Shown: in pieces, positions 35,591 through 44,254 of the stretch | How positions within the stretch are numbered: position 1 is the stretch's first letter | Layout: each line of letters opens with the position of its first letter | NCBI RefSeq assembly: GCF_001509585.1 | Contig: NZ_LNCI01000004.1 | Location: 124,001 to 188,000 of the forward strand | Source: Tropicimonas marinistellae | GTDB lineage: Bacteria; Pseudomonadota; Alphaproteobacteria; Rhodobacterales; Rhodobacteraceae | DNA length: 64,000 nucleotides | Reading direction: 5' to 3' | Notes under the pieces: generated by a model | What the model was told of the DNA's origin: nothing | Seen by the model: the letters and a program-made list of their open reading frames with translations, nothing else | Databases searched by the model: none | Translations under genes and position numbers: made by a program

Positions 35591-36688
35591 ATGGGCTTCA
35601 AGACCGGCATCGTGGGCCTGCCGAATGTTGGCAAATCCACCCTGTTCAACGCGCTGACCAGAACCGCCGCGGCCCAGGCCGCGAACTTCCCGTTCTGCAC
35701 AATCGAGCCGAATGTGGGCGAGGTTGCCGTTCCCGATCCGCGGCTCGAAAAATTGGCGGCGATTGCCAGTTCCAAGCAGATCATCCCCACCCGTATGACC
35801 TTCGTCGATATCGCGGGCCTCGTGAAGGGCGCCTCCAAGGGGGAAGGACTCGGCAACCAGTTCCTCGCCAACATCCGTGAATGCGATGCCATCGCCCATG
35901 TGCTGCGCTGTTTCGAGGACGGGGACGTGACCCACGTGGACGGCCGCGTGGACCCTGTCGAAGATGCCAAAACCATCGAGACCGAGTTGATGCTGGCCGA
36001 CATGGAGAGCATCGAGAAGCGCCTGCAGGGCCTCGTGCGCAAGGTGAAGGGCGGCGACAAGGAGGCCCTGCAACAGGAACGGCTGCTGAAAGCCGCACTG
36101 GCCGCACTTGAAGATGGGAAGCCTGCCCGCGTTGTCGAGGTGGACGCGGAGGACGCGAAGGCCTGGGCGATGCTGCAACTCCTGACCACAAAATCGATCC
36201 TCTACGTTTGCAACGTTGCCGAGGACGAGGCCGCAACCGGCAACGCACATACCGAAGCCGTTGAAAAAATGGCGGCCGAGCAAGGCGCCGCGATGGTGGT
36301 CATCTCCGCCAAGATCGAAGAGGAGATCAGCCAGCTCGATCCGGAGGAAGCGGAGATGTTCCTCTCGGAACTCGGGCTTGAAGAAGCGGGCCTCGACCGG
36401 CTGATACGCGTCGGCCACGACCTTCTGGGGCTGCAAACCTACTTCACCGTGGGGCCCAAGGAGGCCCGCGCCTGGACGATTCACAAGGGCGACCTGGCAC
36501 CGAAGGCGGCCGGTGTGATCCACGGCGACTTCGAACGCGGCTTCATCCGCGCAGAAACCATTGCCTATGACGACTATGTGGCCTTGGGCGGCGAGCAGGG
36601 TGCCAAGGAGGCGGGCAAAATGCGGGTCGAGGGGAAGACATACGAGGTGAAGGACGGCGACGTCCTGCACTTCCTGTTCAACGCCTGA
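35591..36688 (+). CDS. ychF: Redox-regulated GTPase/ATPase YchF (OLA1 family)
   Basis: A 365-residue P-loop protein. [20 protein letters not shown] is G1, [20 protein letters not shown] is G3, and the family-specific [12 protein letters not shown] is present. A coiled coil lies about residues 130-170, and the C-terminal TGS domain ends in [14 protein letters not shown]. YchF binds ribosomes and prefers ATP. It is involved in translation and stress response; its precise role is unsettled. The stop lies 11 bases inside the 3' end of the convergent ABC transporter gene. Confidence 0.96.
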   Translation: MGFKTGIVGLPNVGKSTLFNALTRTAAAQAANFPFCTIEPNVGEVAVPDPRLEKLAAIASSKQIIPTRMTFVDIAGLVKGASKGEGLGNQFLANIRECDAIAHVLRCFEDGDVTHVDGRVDPVEDAKTIETELMLADMESIEKRLQGLVRKVKGGDKEALQQERLLKAALAALEDGKPARVVEVDAEDAKAWAMLQLLTTKSILYVCNVAEDEAATGNAHTEAVEKMAAEQGAAMVVISAKIEEEISQLDPEEAEMFLSELGLEEAGLDRLIRVGHDLLGLQTYFTVGPKEARAWTIHKGDLAPKAAGVIHGDFERGFIRAETIAYDDYVALGGEQGAKEAGKMRVEGKTYEVKDGDVLHFLFNA

Positions 36689-38456
36689 CCCCCGTTTGCG
36701 CCCCGGTTTCTGCACCGGCGCGGACCGAACGAAGGATCCGACACTGGTCGGTAAACAACGCGGGATCGGCTGCGTCATCCTCCCGCCCGAAGACCATGAG
36801 CGCGAGATCCGGCTGCGCGTATAGTAGCCGCCGGATGAGGGCCGTCCGCGCCGCGTGCCCAAGCGCAGAGGCCGCGTCATCCATCAGCAACCAGCCGGGT
36901 TTACGCACCAGGGCACGCGCAAACCCGAGGCGCTGCTGTTCGCTCAGGTTCAATTCGCGATCCCAGCGTGCCTCTTGGCCAAGCCGCGACTTCAGATGGG
37001 TTAGCCCCACGGCATCGAGCACGGAGGCGACCGCCTGTGCCTCTCCGGGCTTCGGTTCGAGCGGGTATGCGACGGTCTCCTCCAGCGTTCCCGGTGGAAG
37101 ATAGGGCTTGTTCGGGAGAAACAGCATCTCCTCCGGCTCCGGATACCGGATCTCTCCGTCGCCCCAGGGCCACAGGCCTGCGATAGCGCGGTAGACGGTG
37201 CTCTTGCCCACTTCCGGAGCCCCCAGAACCAGCAGGCGATCGCCTTTCCGAAGCACGACCTCGGCGCGATCGAACCGCGCCAACCCGTCGCTCAGAGACA
37301 CCGACAAATCGATCAGGTCCAGTGAAGGTTCCGGATTGGAAACCATGCGGATGCGGGACGTTGCATCCGGGCTCGGCCGAAGCGTATCGGTGTTTTCCAG
37401 CGTGTCGCGCAGCGCCGACACTCGGATCAGCGTTGCGCGCCAGTCGGCGATTGTCGAGACGTTGTCCACGAACCACCGAAGTGACTGATTGACCTGGAAG
37501 AATGCGCCGACCACCATCATCAATCCGCCGAAGCTGATTGCACCGGAGAAGTAACCGGGCGCGGCGACCAGAACCGGAAACACCAACGCCAACCAACCAT
37601 ACCCAGAGGTGATCCAGGTGAGTTGTGCGAGACCCCAGGCGCGGTTGATCATTACGTCAATTACATCACGCAAACGCCGGCCAAGCTGCGCACGCTCGTC
37701 CGCCTCGCCGCGGTAGAGCGCGATCCCTTCGGCTGCTTCAGACACCCGCACCATTCCAAAGCGCAACTCCGCCTCAGACGCGTAAAGCCGGGCATTGATA
37801 CCGACGAGCGGCCGACCGACCCGCCAGGCCAGGAGCGAGCCCGCGAGCGAATAGGCCAGCGCGCACCAAACCATGTAGCCCGGGATGGCGAACTGCGTAC
37901 CGCCGAGTTCAAACTTAACGCCGGCCGAGAGGGTCCAGAGAACACCGATGAAACTTGCAAGCAGCAGGCCGGATTGTAGAAGACCGATCCCGAGATGCGC
38001 AGTCAACTCGGTCATCTTCCGGGCGTCCTCGTGCAACCGCTGATCCGGGTTGACGCCCACCTCGCCAGCGAAACGGAGCAGGTAGGCACGTGACGGCACC
38101 AGCCACCGATCGAGCAGATCTGCCGTCAGCCACTCCCGCAAGCGGAGTTTCAGCATCTCGGTCAACCACGTCTGAACGACGACAAGCGTCAGCAGTACGG
38201 CGACGATCACAAGGAAGACCCAGGCCTGATGCAGGAACTCCGCCAACGCCCTGCCTTCCAACGCGTCGTAGAAATCTCCCTGCCACCGGTTCAGGCGGAC
38301 CTGCCCCATGGCATTCGCGACGATTGCCGCAAACATACCGGCAATCATCCACAGGATCCGTCCGCTTCCCTCGGACAAGCGAAAGGCGCGCCAGATCGTC
38401 AGGAATTGAGCCCATAACCGGCCCCTATCTCCCTGAGGTTCGGACAGGTTCGACAT
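36678..38456 (-). CDS. SbmA/BacA-YddA-like ABC transporter (fused membrane and ATPase)
   Basis: A 592-residue ABC transporter of the ABC_membrane_2 (YddA/ABCD) type. About six membrane helices lie in the first 330 residues (RLNRWQGDFYDALEGRAL is a family hallmark), then an ATPase domain. The Walker A is GAPEVGKST (about residue 411). The signature LNLSEQQRLGFARAL is recognisable. In the Walker B segment LLMDDAASAL the usual catalytic glutamate is aspartate, and the H-loop segment LMVFGRED shows no histidine, so ATP hydrolysis may be weak. Possible cargo: peptides, vitamin B12-like or fatty-acyl compounds. Start is weakly supported by ribosome site. It overlaps ychF tail-to-tail by 11 bases. 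Confidence 0.87.
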   Translation of the reverse strand: MSNLSEPQGDRGRLWAQFLTIWRAFRLSEGSGRILWMIAGMFAAIVANAMGQVRLNRWQGDFYDALEGRALAEFLHQAWVFLVIVAVLLTLVVVQTWLTEMLKLRLREWLTADLLDRWLVPSRAYLLRFAGEVGVNPDQRLHEDARKMTELTAHLGIGLLQSGLLLASFIGVLWTLSAGVKFELGGTQFAIPGYMVWCALAYSLAGSLLAWRVGRPLVGINARLYASEAELRFGMVRVSEAAEGIALYRGEADERAQLGRRLRDVIDVMINRAWGLAQLTWITSGYGWLALVFPVLVAAPGYFSGAISFGGLMMVVGAFFQVNQSLRWFVDNVSTIADWRATLIRVSALRDTLENTDTLRPSPDATSRIRMVSNPEPSLDLIDLSVSLSDGLARFDRAEVVLRKGDRLLVLGAPEVGKSTVYRAIAGLWPWGDGEIRYPEPEEMLFLPNKPYLPPGTLEETVAYPLEPKPGEAQAVASVLDAVGLTHLKSRLGQEARWDRELNLSEQQRLGFARALVRKPGWLLMDDAASALGHAARTALIRRLLYAQPDLALMVFGREDDAADPALFTDQCRILRSVRAGAETGAQTGVRR

Positions 38457-38583
38457 AACAAGCCACGCGCGACTGGACGTCCCTCCCGTTTCGGGGCGGC
38501 GACCTGCCCGCCCCCTCTCGCGTCAGGATGGGACAGCCGGCTATCGCAGGCAATTGGCGAAATCCGTTTCTTCCGAGCGTGGT

Positions 38584-38669
38584 TGGTGCGGGCGGCCGGA
38601 CTTGAACCGGCACGGCCATACGGCCCAGGGAGTTTAAGTCCCATGCGTCTACCATTCCGCCACGCCCGC
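38584..38669 (-). tRNA. tRNA-Leu (anticodon UAA)
   Basis: On the minus strand the 86-base gene begins GCGGGCG and ends CGCCCGC-A-CCA with a perfect acceptor stem. The D-arm GGCGGAATGGTAGACGC matches tRNA-Leu. The anticodon loop CTTAAAC gives UAA. A long variable arm (GGGCCGTATGGCCGT region) and T-arm GTTCAAGTC follow. CCA is encoded. Confidence 0.97.
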
Positions 38670-38723
38670 ACGGAAACCTGTGCATATGCGCAAGCGGCGG
38701 AACCGGCAAGCGGCTTGGCTGCG

Positions 38724-39278
38724 TCAGATGTCCTCTGCGCCCAATCGACCGCGCAGCACCGGTAGCAGGTCGCGTTCCTTCAACCACGGGTTCAGCGCCA
38801 GTGCCTTTTCGAGATCGAGCAGCGCCTCTGCATCGCGACCCAGGGCCATGTAGGCCATCGCTCTCCCCGTCAGTGCGCCGAGATGCTCAGGGCTCAGGTC
38901 AAGCGCACGGTCCAGCGCGTCCAGCGCCGTGGTGAAATCTTGCCGTATAAACAGGACGAAGGCGCGCTGATTGTAGCCCTCCGCATACTCCGGGCAATAG
39001 TCAATCAAGGCATCGAAAGCCGCGAGCGCGTTGTCGAGGTCGAACGCCACGCGACGGTCAATCCCCTCGTCGAGGAGGTCCTGTGCGTGGGCGTCCGGCG
39101 CATCCGCCCAGATTTCCCACAGCTGGTTGGTCAGATGCCGTGCAGTACCTGCGTCGTCGGCCTCCTTCACCGCGCGCATCAGATCCTGCCGCCGGGTCTC
39201 GTCCCCGGCATAGGGCGGGCAGGTCCCGGCATGGGCGACGATCGGCAGAGACACAAGAATTGCGAGCAAGCGAACCAT
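38724..39278 (-). CDS. Exported TPR-repeat protein
   Basis: A 184-residue protein with a signal peptide (MVRLLAILVSLPIVAHAG) and two to three TPR-like helical hairpins, visible in DNALAAFDALIDYCPEYAEGYNQRA, DALDRALDLSPEHLGALTGRA and ALLDLEKALALNPWL. It probably works as a periplasmic scaffold. Cysteines near the mature N-terminus and in YCPEY may pair. The ATG at 39278 gives a good signal peptide; a TTG 18 bases upstream sits almost on an AGGAGG and is an alternative. Divergent from the rhomboid gene. Confidence 0.75.
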   Translation of the reverse strand: MVRLLAILVSLPIVAHAGTCPPYAGDETRRQDLMRAVKEADDAGTARHLTNQLWEIWADAPDAHAQDLLDEGIDRRVAFDLDNALAAFDALIDYCPEYAEGYNQRAFVLFIRQDFTTALDALDRALDLSPEHLGALTGRAMAYMALGRDAEALLDLEKALALNPWLKERDLLPVLRGRLGAEDI

Positions 39279-39377
39279 GCGCCAAGTCTGGCGCAAGCCT
39301 CCTCTGGGTCAAATCACGCCTCCGTCACCTCGGTCAGCATCTCTTGACGGTCCGCTCCCTGCGGTTAGCTTCGGCCC

Positions 39378-40109
39378 ATGTTCCCCATCCGCGATCACAA
39401 TCCCTCGGGACGTCCTCCTTATGTCACGATTGGCTTGATCGCGATAAATGTGCTCGTTTTCCTGTCCACTTGGCACCTGTTTGGCGACGAGCGGGCGCTC
39501 TTGCGGTTCTACTCGGAATATGCGCTGGTCCCGGCGTTTCCTAGCCTGCACAGCTACCTGACCTCGATGTTCCTCCATGGCGGCATCTTCCACATACTTG
39601 GAAACATGCTGTTTCTATGGATCTTCGGTGACAACCTGGAAGACGAGATGGGCCATTTGGGGTTTTTGCTCTTTTACCTTGCCAGCGGCGTCGCCGCAGG
39701 CTTCGTGCATGTCACGCTCTCGCCGGGGTCGATGGTGCCCACTGTCGGCGCGTCCGGTGCAATTGCCGGGGTCATGGGCGGCTACCTGCTGCTGTTTCCC
39801 CGCGCCCGTATCGATATCCTGCTGATCATCATCATTCTCATCCGGATTTTTACGGTCCCGGCCTGGACGATGCTCGTTATCTGGTTTGGGATGCAACTCG
39901 TTGGCGGGGCCGCGTCAGATCCGAACACGGGCGGGGTTGCCTATTGGGCGCACGCGGGCGGCTTCGTTGCAGGCGCAATCTTTGCCCTTCCTGTCTGGCT
40001 ACGCCTCGGTGGGCCGGCTTACTGGGATCGGACACATGGTCACCCACCGCACCCGGTGCGGAGCTATAAATCGACTCGGATTCCGACCGTGCCGCGCAAA
40101 CGACGGTAA
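39378..40109 (+). CDS. Rhomboid-family intramembrane serine protease
   Basis: A 243-residue protein with six to seven membrane helices. The catalytic serine lies in VGASGAIAGVMGGY (near residue 127) and the catalytic histidine in AYWAHAGGFVAGA (near 196). The conserved LHGGIFHILGNMLFLWIFGDN is also present. It cleaves membrane proteins within the bilayer; its substrate is unknown. The C-terminal tail is basic (RIPTVPRKRR). The ATG follows no strong ribosome site, but the N-terminus (MFPIRDHNPS) is that of alphaproteobacterial relatives. Confidence 0.9.
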   Translation: MFPIRDHNPSGRPPYVTIGLIAINVLVFLSTWHLFGDERALLRFYSEYALVPAFPSLHSYLTSMFLHGGIFHILGNMLFLWIFGDNLEDEMGHLGFLLFYLASGVAAGFVHVTLSPGSMVPTVGASGAIAGVMGGYLLLFPRARIDILLIIIILIRIFTVPAWTMLVIWFGMQLVGGAASDPNTGGVAYWAHAGGFVAGAIFALPVWLRLGGPAYWDRTHGHPPHPVRSYKSTRIPTVPRKRR

Positions 40110-40141
40110 GCAAGGGGTCGGCGATCTGTTGACGACAAGCC

Positions 40142-40351
40142 TCAGTCGAAGCTGGTCGTGATCTCATATGCAGACGCCGTGGACGCAATGTCGTCCGGGA
40201 GCTTACCCATATTGCTCCATACAACACTCGTCGCAGCGACGCTGATGCCGATGACAAGCGACGTCAGCAGCACCCAATCGGTGGTGACGGCGCCCGCTTC
40301 ATCCCGACGGAATCGGTCCAGGCAGCAGTGGATTTGGTCGCGTAACATCAT
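40142..40351 (-). CDS. Flp/Fap-type pilin-like small protein
   Basis: A 69-residue protein with a short charged N-terminus, then RRDEAGAVTTDWVLLTSLV leading into a hydrophobic helix and a polar tail. This layout (charged leader, glycine before the cleavage point, Glu/Asp at about +5, single helix) resembles type IVb Flp pilins, although the usual TAIEY is replaced by TTDWV. No tad/cpa genes are near, so it may be an orphan or a pilin-like membrane peptide. Two adjacent ATG codons are possible; 40351 was taken. Ribosome site is weak. Confidence 0.55.
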   Translation of the reverse strand: MMLRDQIHCCLDRFRRDEAGAVTTDWVLLTSLVIGISVAATSVVWSNMGKLPDDIASTASAYEITTSFD

Positions 40352-40393
40352 GTGACCAAACGTACGGGTCAAATGTGGCCCGATTCGGGCCCC

Positions 40394-41182
40394 TTAGCGG
40401 CGGCGAAGCGTCTCGGCAAACTTGGTAAACACTTCCCCGTTGCCCGCAATCAACGATCGGTCGGCGAAAATATCGCCGCTTTCGCGCAGCGATTCCACGA
40501 ACCCGCCCGCTTCGCGAACCAGAATGATACCCGCGGCGATGTCGTAGGCGTTTACTTCGCGCTCCCAATAGCCGTCGTACCGACCGGCCGCAACATATGC
40601 GAGATCCAGCGAAGCAGAGCCCCAGCGGCGTACTCCGGCACATTGCGGCATCAGTTTCGCCAGATCCTGCATCATCGCGGGCAGGGTCCGCCGGGCGCCG
40701 AAGGGGATTCCGGTCGAAAAAACCGAGTCAATCAGCTGCCGGCGGCCCGACACGCGAATCCGCGTATCGTTCATCCACGCGCCCGCGCCTTTCTCGGCGA
40801 CGAACATTTCATCCTTGGCAGCGTCGAAAACCACTCCGGCCACAATCTCGCCTTTGTGTTCCAGCGCAATCGACACAGCCCAGTGCGGCAGCCCGTGGAG
40901 GAAATTGGTTGTTCCGTCGAGCGGATCGACGATCCAGCGGCGCGTCGGATCGCTTCCCTCGACTTCTCCGGTCTCCTCGCCGACCCAGCCGTAGTGCGGA
41001 CGGGCGGCGGTCAGCTCTTCGTGGACGATCTTCTCGGCAGCCATATCGGCCTTGGTCACGAAATCGCCCGGCGCCTTGGAGCCGACCTGGAGGTTCTCGA
41101 CCTCCCGAAAGTCCTTGACCAGCGACCGTCCCGCCTTGCGCGCGGCCTTGATCATGACATTGAGATTGGCACTGCCCTGCAT
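40394..41182 (-). CDS. suhB: Inositol-1-monophosphatase family protein (SuhB-like)
   Basis: A 262-residue enzyme with metal-site motifs GEETGE (about residues 67-72), WIVDPLDGTTNFLHG (82-96) and NAYDIAAGIILVREAGG near 210. It hydrolyses inositol monophosphate or similar sugar phosphates with magnesium; E. coli SuhB also serves in transcription antitermination. The ATG at 41182 follows AAGGAG. An in-frame 153-base upstream extension lacks similarity and was left out. Confidence 0.92.
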   Translation of the reverse strand: MQGSANLNVMIKAARKAGRSLVKDFREVENLQVGSKAPGDFVTKADMAAEKIVHEELTAARPHYGWVGEETGEVEGSDPTRRWIVDPLDGTTNFLHGLPHWAVSIALEHKGEIVAGVVFDAAKDEMFVAEKGAGAWMNDTRIRVSGRRQLIDSVFSTGIPFGARRTLPAMMQDLAKLMPQCAGVRRWGSASLDLAYVAAGRYDGYWEREVNAYDIAAGIILVREAGGFVESLRESGDIFADRSLIAGNGEVFTKFAETLRRR

Positions 41183-41300
41183 CGACCTGGCTCCTTTGCA
41201 ACAGAGCGGGGCTATACGATGCCGGAGACGCAATTCCAAGTACTCATCGCAGCACCCAACGGCCGCCACGGATGGACGCCCAGAATTGACGATTGCGCCG

Positions 41301-42053
41301 CTAACCCGGCTTTGGCGTCCCGACGATGAAGACATGCCGGAAGAGATAACCCAAACCAGGAATACGTCTCAGCGCCTTGTCTAACACATAGGCGGATCTT
41401 GTAAGGGCGTTCTTCGGATCCGCACCTACCACGGCAGAGAGAACACCGGCCGGGACCGACATCAAACCCTCGTAGGTGTAGTGGCAGTCAAAGTGCCGGT
41501 TCAAGATACGGAACTCCCGAATTCCAAGCGGCCGCTCGTCAGGGGTTCGAGCCCGGGGCGTCAGGAACCTCACGACCTTCCCGACCGGATTGATTGCCAA
41601 CGGTTCGACGAAGAACATGATGCCATTCGGCTTGAGCACACGTCGGATCTCCCGAACGCTGCGTTCGAAGTCCAAGTGGTGGAGGATAGCCGCACCGAAG
41701 ACGATGTCGAACGACCCGTCGGGAAAAGCGAGATCCTGCGCGTCCATGAGCAGGAAATCTGGTTGATTTCTCGCACCCTCGGCACGGTGCTTGCCGCTTT
41801 CCAGCTCGGTTTCGGATATATTGATGCAGGTCAGATCGTGAATATGAACGCCGTTGGTCTCGATCCAACCGAACCACGTGGCCGAGCCGATCTCCAGCAC
41901 TCTCGCGTTTGGGCGCGATACAAAGACATTGCGCGCCATATTCCGCCGGTCCTCTAGAAACCAGACCTTTGCAGGGTTGAGTGATCGATCATAGGCGGCG
42001 CGATTGAGCCCCTCATTGTAAAACTCGCGCTCGCGAGCGGCCCTTTTGTCCAT
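41301..42053 (-). CDS. Class I SAM-dependent methyltransferase
   Basis: A 250-residue protein with a Rossmann SAM-binding region: ARVLEIGSATWFGW (residues about 49-62, a variant of the glycine loop), LLMDAQDLAFPDGSFDIVFG, HHLDFERSVREIRRVLKPNG and the following FFVEPLA. The C-terminal third, with RHFDCHYTYEGLMSVPAG, is like methyltransferases of lipid or polysaccharide clusters. Substrate unknown. The C-terminal LGYLFRHVFIVGTPKPG may touch the membrane. Standing alone between suhB and metR, with 228 bases of empty upstream sequence. Confidence 0.8.
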   Translation of the reverse strand: MDKRAAREREFYNEGLNRAAYDRSLNPAKVWFLEDRRNMARNVFVSRPNARVLEIGSATWFGWIETNGVHIHDLTCINISETELESGKHRAEGARNQPDFLLMDAQDLAFPDGSFDIVFGAAILHHLDFERSVREIRRVLKPNGIMFFVEPLAINPVGKVVRFLTPRARTPDERPLGIREFRILNRHFDCHYTYEGLMSVPAGVLSAVVGADPKNALTRSAYVLDKALRRIPGLGYLFRHVFIVGTPKPG

Positions 42054-42281
42054 CGCGATTCCCCCCCGGTCCGCTGGCAAGGCTGGCAGGAAACTCGGTC
42101 CTGCCTAGGTCTCTTCCCCTTTTTCGGTGCGCATCATCCCCATACACCCCTAGGCATACTACGTTTTTTCCCGCGGGCGAGGAAGGTTGAGACAGATTGG
42201 CAGCGTTCCGACCATCGGATTCCTCGGAAAGGGCCGGTCAGCTCACCCTGAGACGTGAACGCCGACCCGCTGCCGAGCCAG

Positions 42282-43190
42282 TCACTCGGAGCGTTGGAGC
42301 TTGATCGGAATGGTCCGCGCAAGTCGGAGAAAGTGCGCCATGAAGGGCTTTTCGATCTCGTCGGTGCGCGTCGCGGCAAAGAGGCGGCGTGTCATGCCGG
42401 ATTCTGTCAGCGGCCGCGTGACATAATCCGAGTTGTAACGCACCTCGCGTACAACCCAGTCCGGAAGCACCGCGACACCCCGATTGGAGGCCACCAGCAG
42501 AAGGATCACGGCGGTGAGTTCCACCTGCCGAACCGCCCTTGGCTCCACTTTCTGCGGCATCAGGAGTTGACTGAAAACGTCCAGCTTGCTGCGTTCCACA
42601 GGATAGGTGATCAGCAGTTCATTCCGGAAATCCTCCGCATCGATGAAATCTTTCGCCGCCAGGGGATGACGCGAGGAGGCGACGAACACCGGCGAGTAAT
42701 CGAACAGCGGATTGAAACTCACCCCATCGATCTCCTCCGGATCGGACGAGATAACGGCATCCACCTCCTCTTTTCTGAGCGCAGGAAGAGCATCGAAGGC
42801 GAGGCCGGGACGGATATCCACATCCACATCAGGCCAAGCCTTGCGGAATTCCTCCAGAACGGGAAACAGCCACTCAAAACAAGCGTGGCATTCAATGGCA
42901 ATGTGCAAACGGCCCGACTTGCCGGCGCGAAGTCCACGGAACTCTTCTTCAAGCGCCACCACTTCCGGCAAGATACGCTCGGCGGCCCGCAACATGCGCA
43001 ACCCGGCTGCAGAGAGTTTCAGTGGTTTGGAGCGGCGGACGAAGAGCTCCATGCCAGCCTGCTCTTCCAAGCCCTTCACCTGGTGGCTCAGTGCCGATTG
43101 CGTGATATTGAGAATCTCGGCGGCGCGCGCCAACCCTCCCGCTTCGTGGATTGTCTTGATCGTGCGCAGGTGGCGGAGTTCGATATGCAT
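42282..43190 (-). CDS. metR: LysR-family regulator, probably MetR
   Basis: A 302-residue LysR-type activator. The helix-turn-helix is MHIELRHLRTIKTIHEAGGL and LNITQSALSHQVKGLEEQ. Within the effector domain, the segments HIAIECHACFEWLFPVL and ITYPVERSKLDVFSQLLMP are characteristic of MetR, which uses homocysteine as co-inducer. It is divergent from metF with 93 bases between, holding a perfect TGAA-N5-TTCA site. MetR activates metE, metF and related genes. The same frame continues upstream antisense to metF, which is not part of the gene. Confidence 0.92.
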   Translation of the reverse strand: MHIELRHLRTIKTIHEAGGLARAAEILNITQSALSHQVKGLEEQAGMELFVRRSKPLKLSAAGLRMLRAAERILPEVVALEEEFRGLRAGKSGRLHIAIECHACFEWLFPVLEEFRKAWPDVDVDIRPGLAFDALPALRKEEVDAVISSDPEEIDGVSFNPLFDYSPVFVASSRHPLAAKDFIDAEDFRNELLITYPVERSKLDVFSQLLMPQKVEPRAVRQVELTAVILLLVASNRGVAVLPDWVVREVRYNSDYVTRPLTESGMTRRLFAATRTDEIEKPFMAHFLRLARTIPIKLQRSE

Positions 43191-43218
43191 GGGCCATTCA
43201 TAAACTTCGTGAGAATTA

Positions 43219-43231
43219 TGAAATTGCTTCA
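43219..43231. promoter_or_regulatory. MetR box between metR and metF
   Basis: TGAAATTGCTTCA fits the MetR consensus TGAANN(T/A)NNTTCA exactly, and with one more base each side forms the inverted repeat ATGAA-ATTGC-TTCAT. It is 53 bases upstream of metF and 29 bases upstream of metR, well placed to serve both genes. A second looser TTCAT...ATGAA pair spans about 43197-43223. Confidence 0.75.
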
Positions 43232-43283
43232 TCGGGCCGGATATGCAATCCCCAAAACCGACAACAAAGGACCCGAACCCGCC

Positions 43284-44150
43284 ATGACCGCCCCGCACGT
43301 CTCGTTCGAATTCTTCCCGCCGCGCTCGGTGGAAGCGTCTTTCCGACTGCATGAAACGGTGCAGGCGCTGGCCCCGCTCAATCCTGAGTTCGTCTCCGTC
43401 ACCTACGGTGCCGGAGGCACCACGCGCCGTCTGACGCATGAGGCAGTTTCGGCAATTCACCACACGAGCGATCTTCGCGTCGCGGCACATCTGACCTGCG
43501 TGGACGCAACCCGCGCGGAGACGCTCGCCATTGCGCGCGACTACGCCGAGGCTGGCGTGCAAGACATCGTGGCGCTCAGGGGCGATCCGCCCAAGGGGGT
43601 CGATCGGTTTGCGCCGCATCCGGATGGGTTTCGGGACACCTGCGAGCTGATATCGGCGCTGAAGGACACCGGCGATTTCACTATTCGCGTGGGAGCCTAT
43701 CCGGACCGGCATCCCGAGGCGGCCACCGACACGGCCGACGTGGAATGGCTCAAGCGCAAAATCGATGCCGGCGCCGACGCGGCGATTACCCAGTTTTTCT
43801 TCGAAGCGGACACGTTCTTCCGCTTCCGCGATGCCTGTGCCAAGGCCGGTATCGACGCACCGATCCTGCCGGGCATCCTGCCAATCGAGCACTGGGCAAA
43901 CGCCAAGCGTTTCGCATTGCGCTGCGGTGCAACGGTTCCGGCCTGGCTCGATCATGCCTTTGAAACGGCATGCCGTGATGGGCGGGAGGAACTCCTCGCC
44001 ATCGCGGTTGCGACCGAGCTTTGTTCCGACTTGATCGACGGCGGGGTTGAGCACCTGCATTTCTACACCATGAACAAACCGCATCTGACGCAGGACATTT
44101 GCCGCGCGCTCGGGGTCACACCGGAAGTGCATCTCGAGGACGTAGCGTAG
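43284..44150 (+). CDS. metF: 5,10-methylenetetrahydrofolate reductase
   Basis: A 288-residue TIM-barrel flavoprotein. VSFEFFPPRS at the start, FVSVTYGAGGTTR, AHLTCVDATRAE, IVALRGDPP, GAYPDRHPEA, QFFFEADTFF and the C-terminal LHFYTMNK follow the family order. It makes 5-methyltetrahydrofolate for methionine synthesis. The ATG at 43284 gives the family N-terminus; the frame stays open far upstream antisense to metR but that is not coding. AAAGG lies somewhat far from the start. Confidence 0.96.
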   Translation: MTAPHVSFEFFPPRSVEASFRLHETVQALAPLNPEFVSVTYGAGGTTRRLTHEAVSAIHHTSDLRVAAHLTCVDATRAETLAIARDYAEAGVQDIVALRGDPPKGVDRFAPHPDGFRDTCELISALKDTGDFTIRVGAYPDRHPEAATDTADVEWLKRKIDAGADAAITQFFFEADTFFRFRDACAKAGIDAPILPGILPIEHWANAKRFALRCGATVPAWLDHAFETACRDGREELLAIAVATELCSDLIDGGVEHLHFYTMNKPHLTQDICRALGVTPEVHLEDVA

Positions 44151-44254
44151 CCCACGGGCCGTCGGCCGGAGCATTCGCCGCACCGCACACTGACGTTGTA
44201 TCGCGTGGTATCCCGGTCTATGGGGAAGCCCAATTCTCCCAGGCCGGCCCTGCC

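Noticed and set aside
35474-36880. Upstream extension of the PhnB-like gene to 607 residues
   Set aside because: The extra 469 residues are antisense to ychF; the real start has a ribosome site at 35473.
42120-42180. TGCCTAGG/CCTAGGCA inverted pair upstream of the methyltransferase gene
   Set aside because: Arms are eight bases and more than 40 bases apart; too weak for a claim of function.
42255-44183. Fused long frames across metR and metF on both strands
   Set aside because: Each frame merges a true gene with the antisense of its neighbour; family N-termini mark the true starts.
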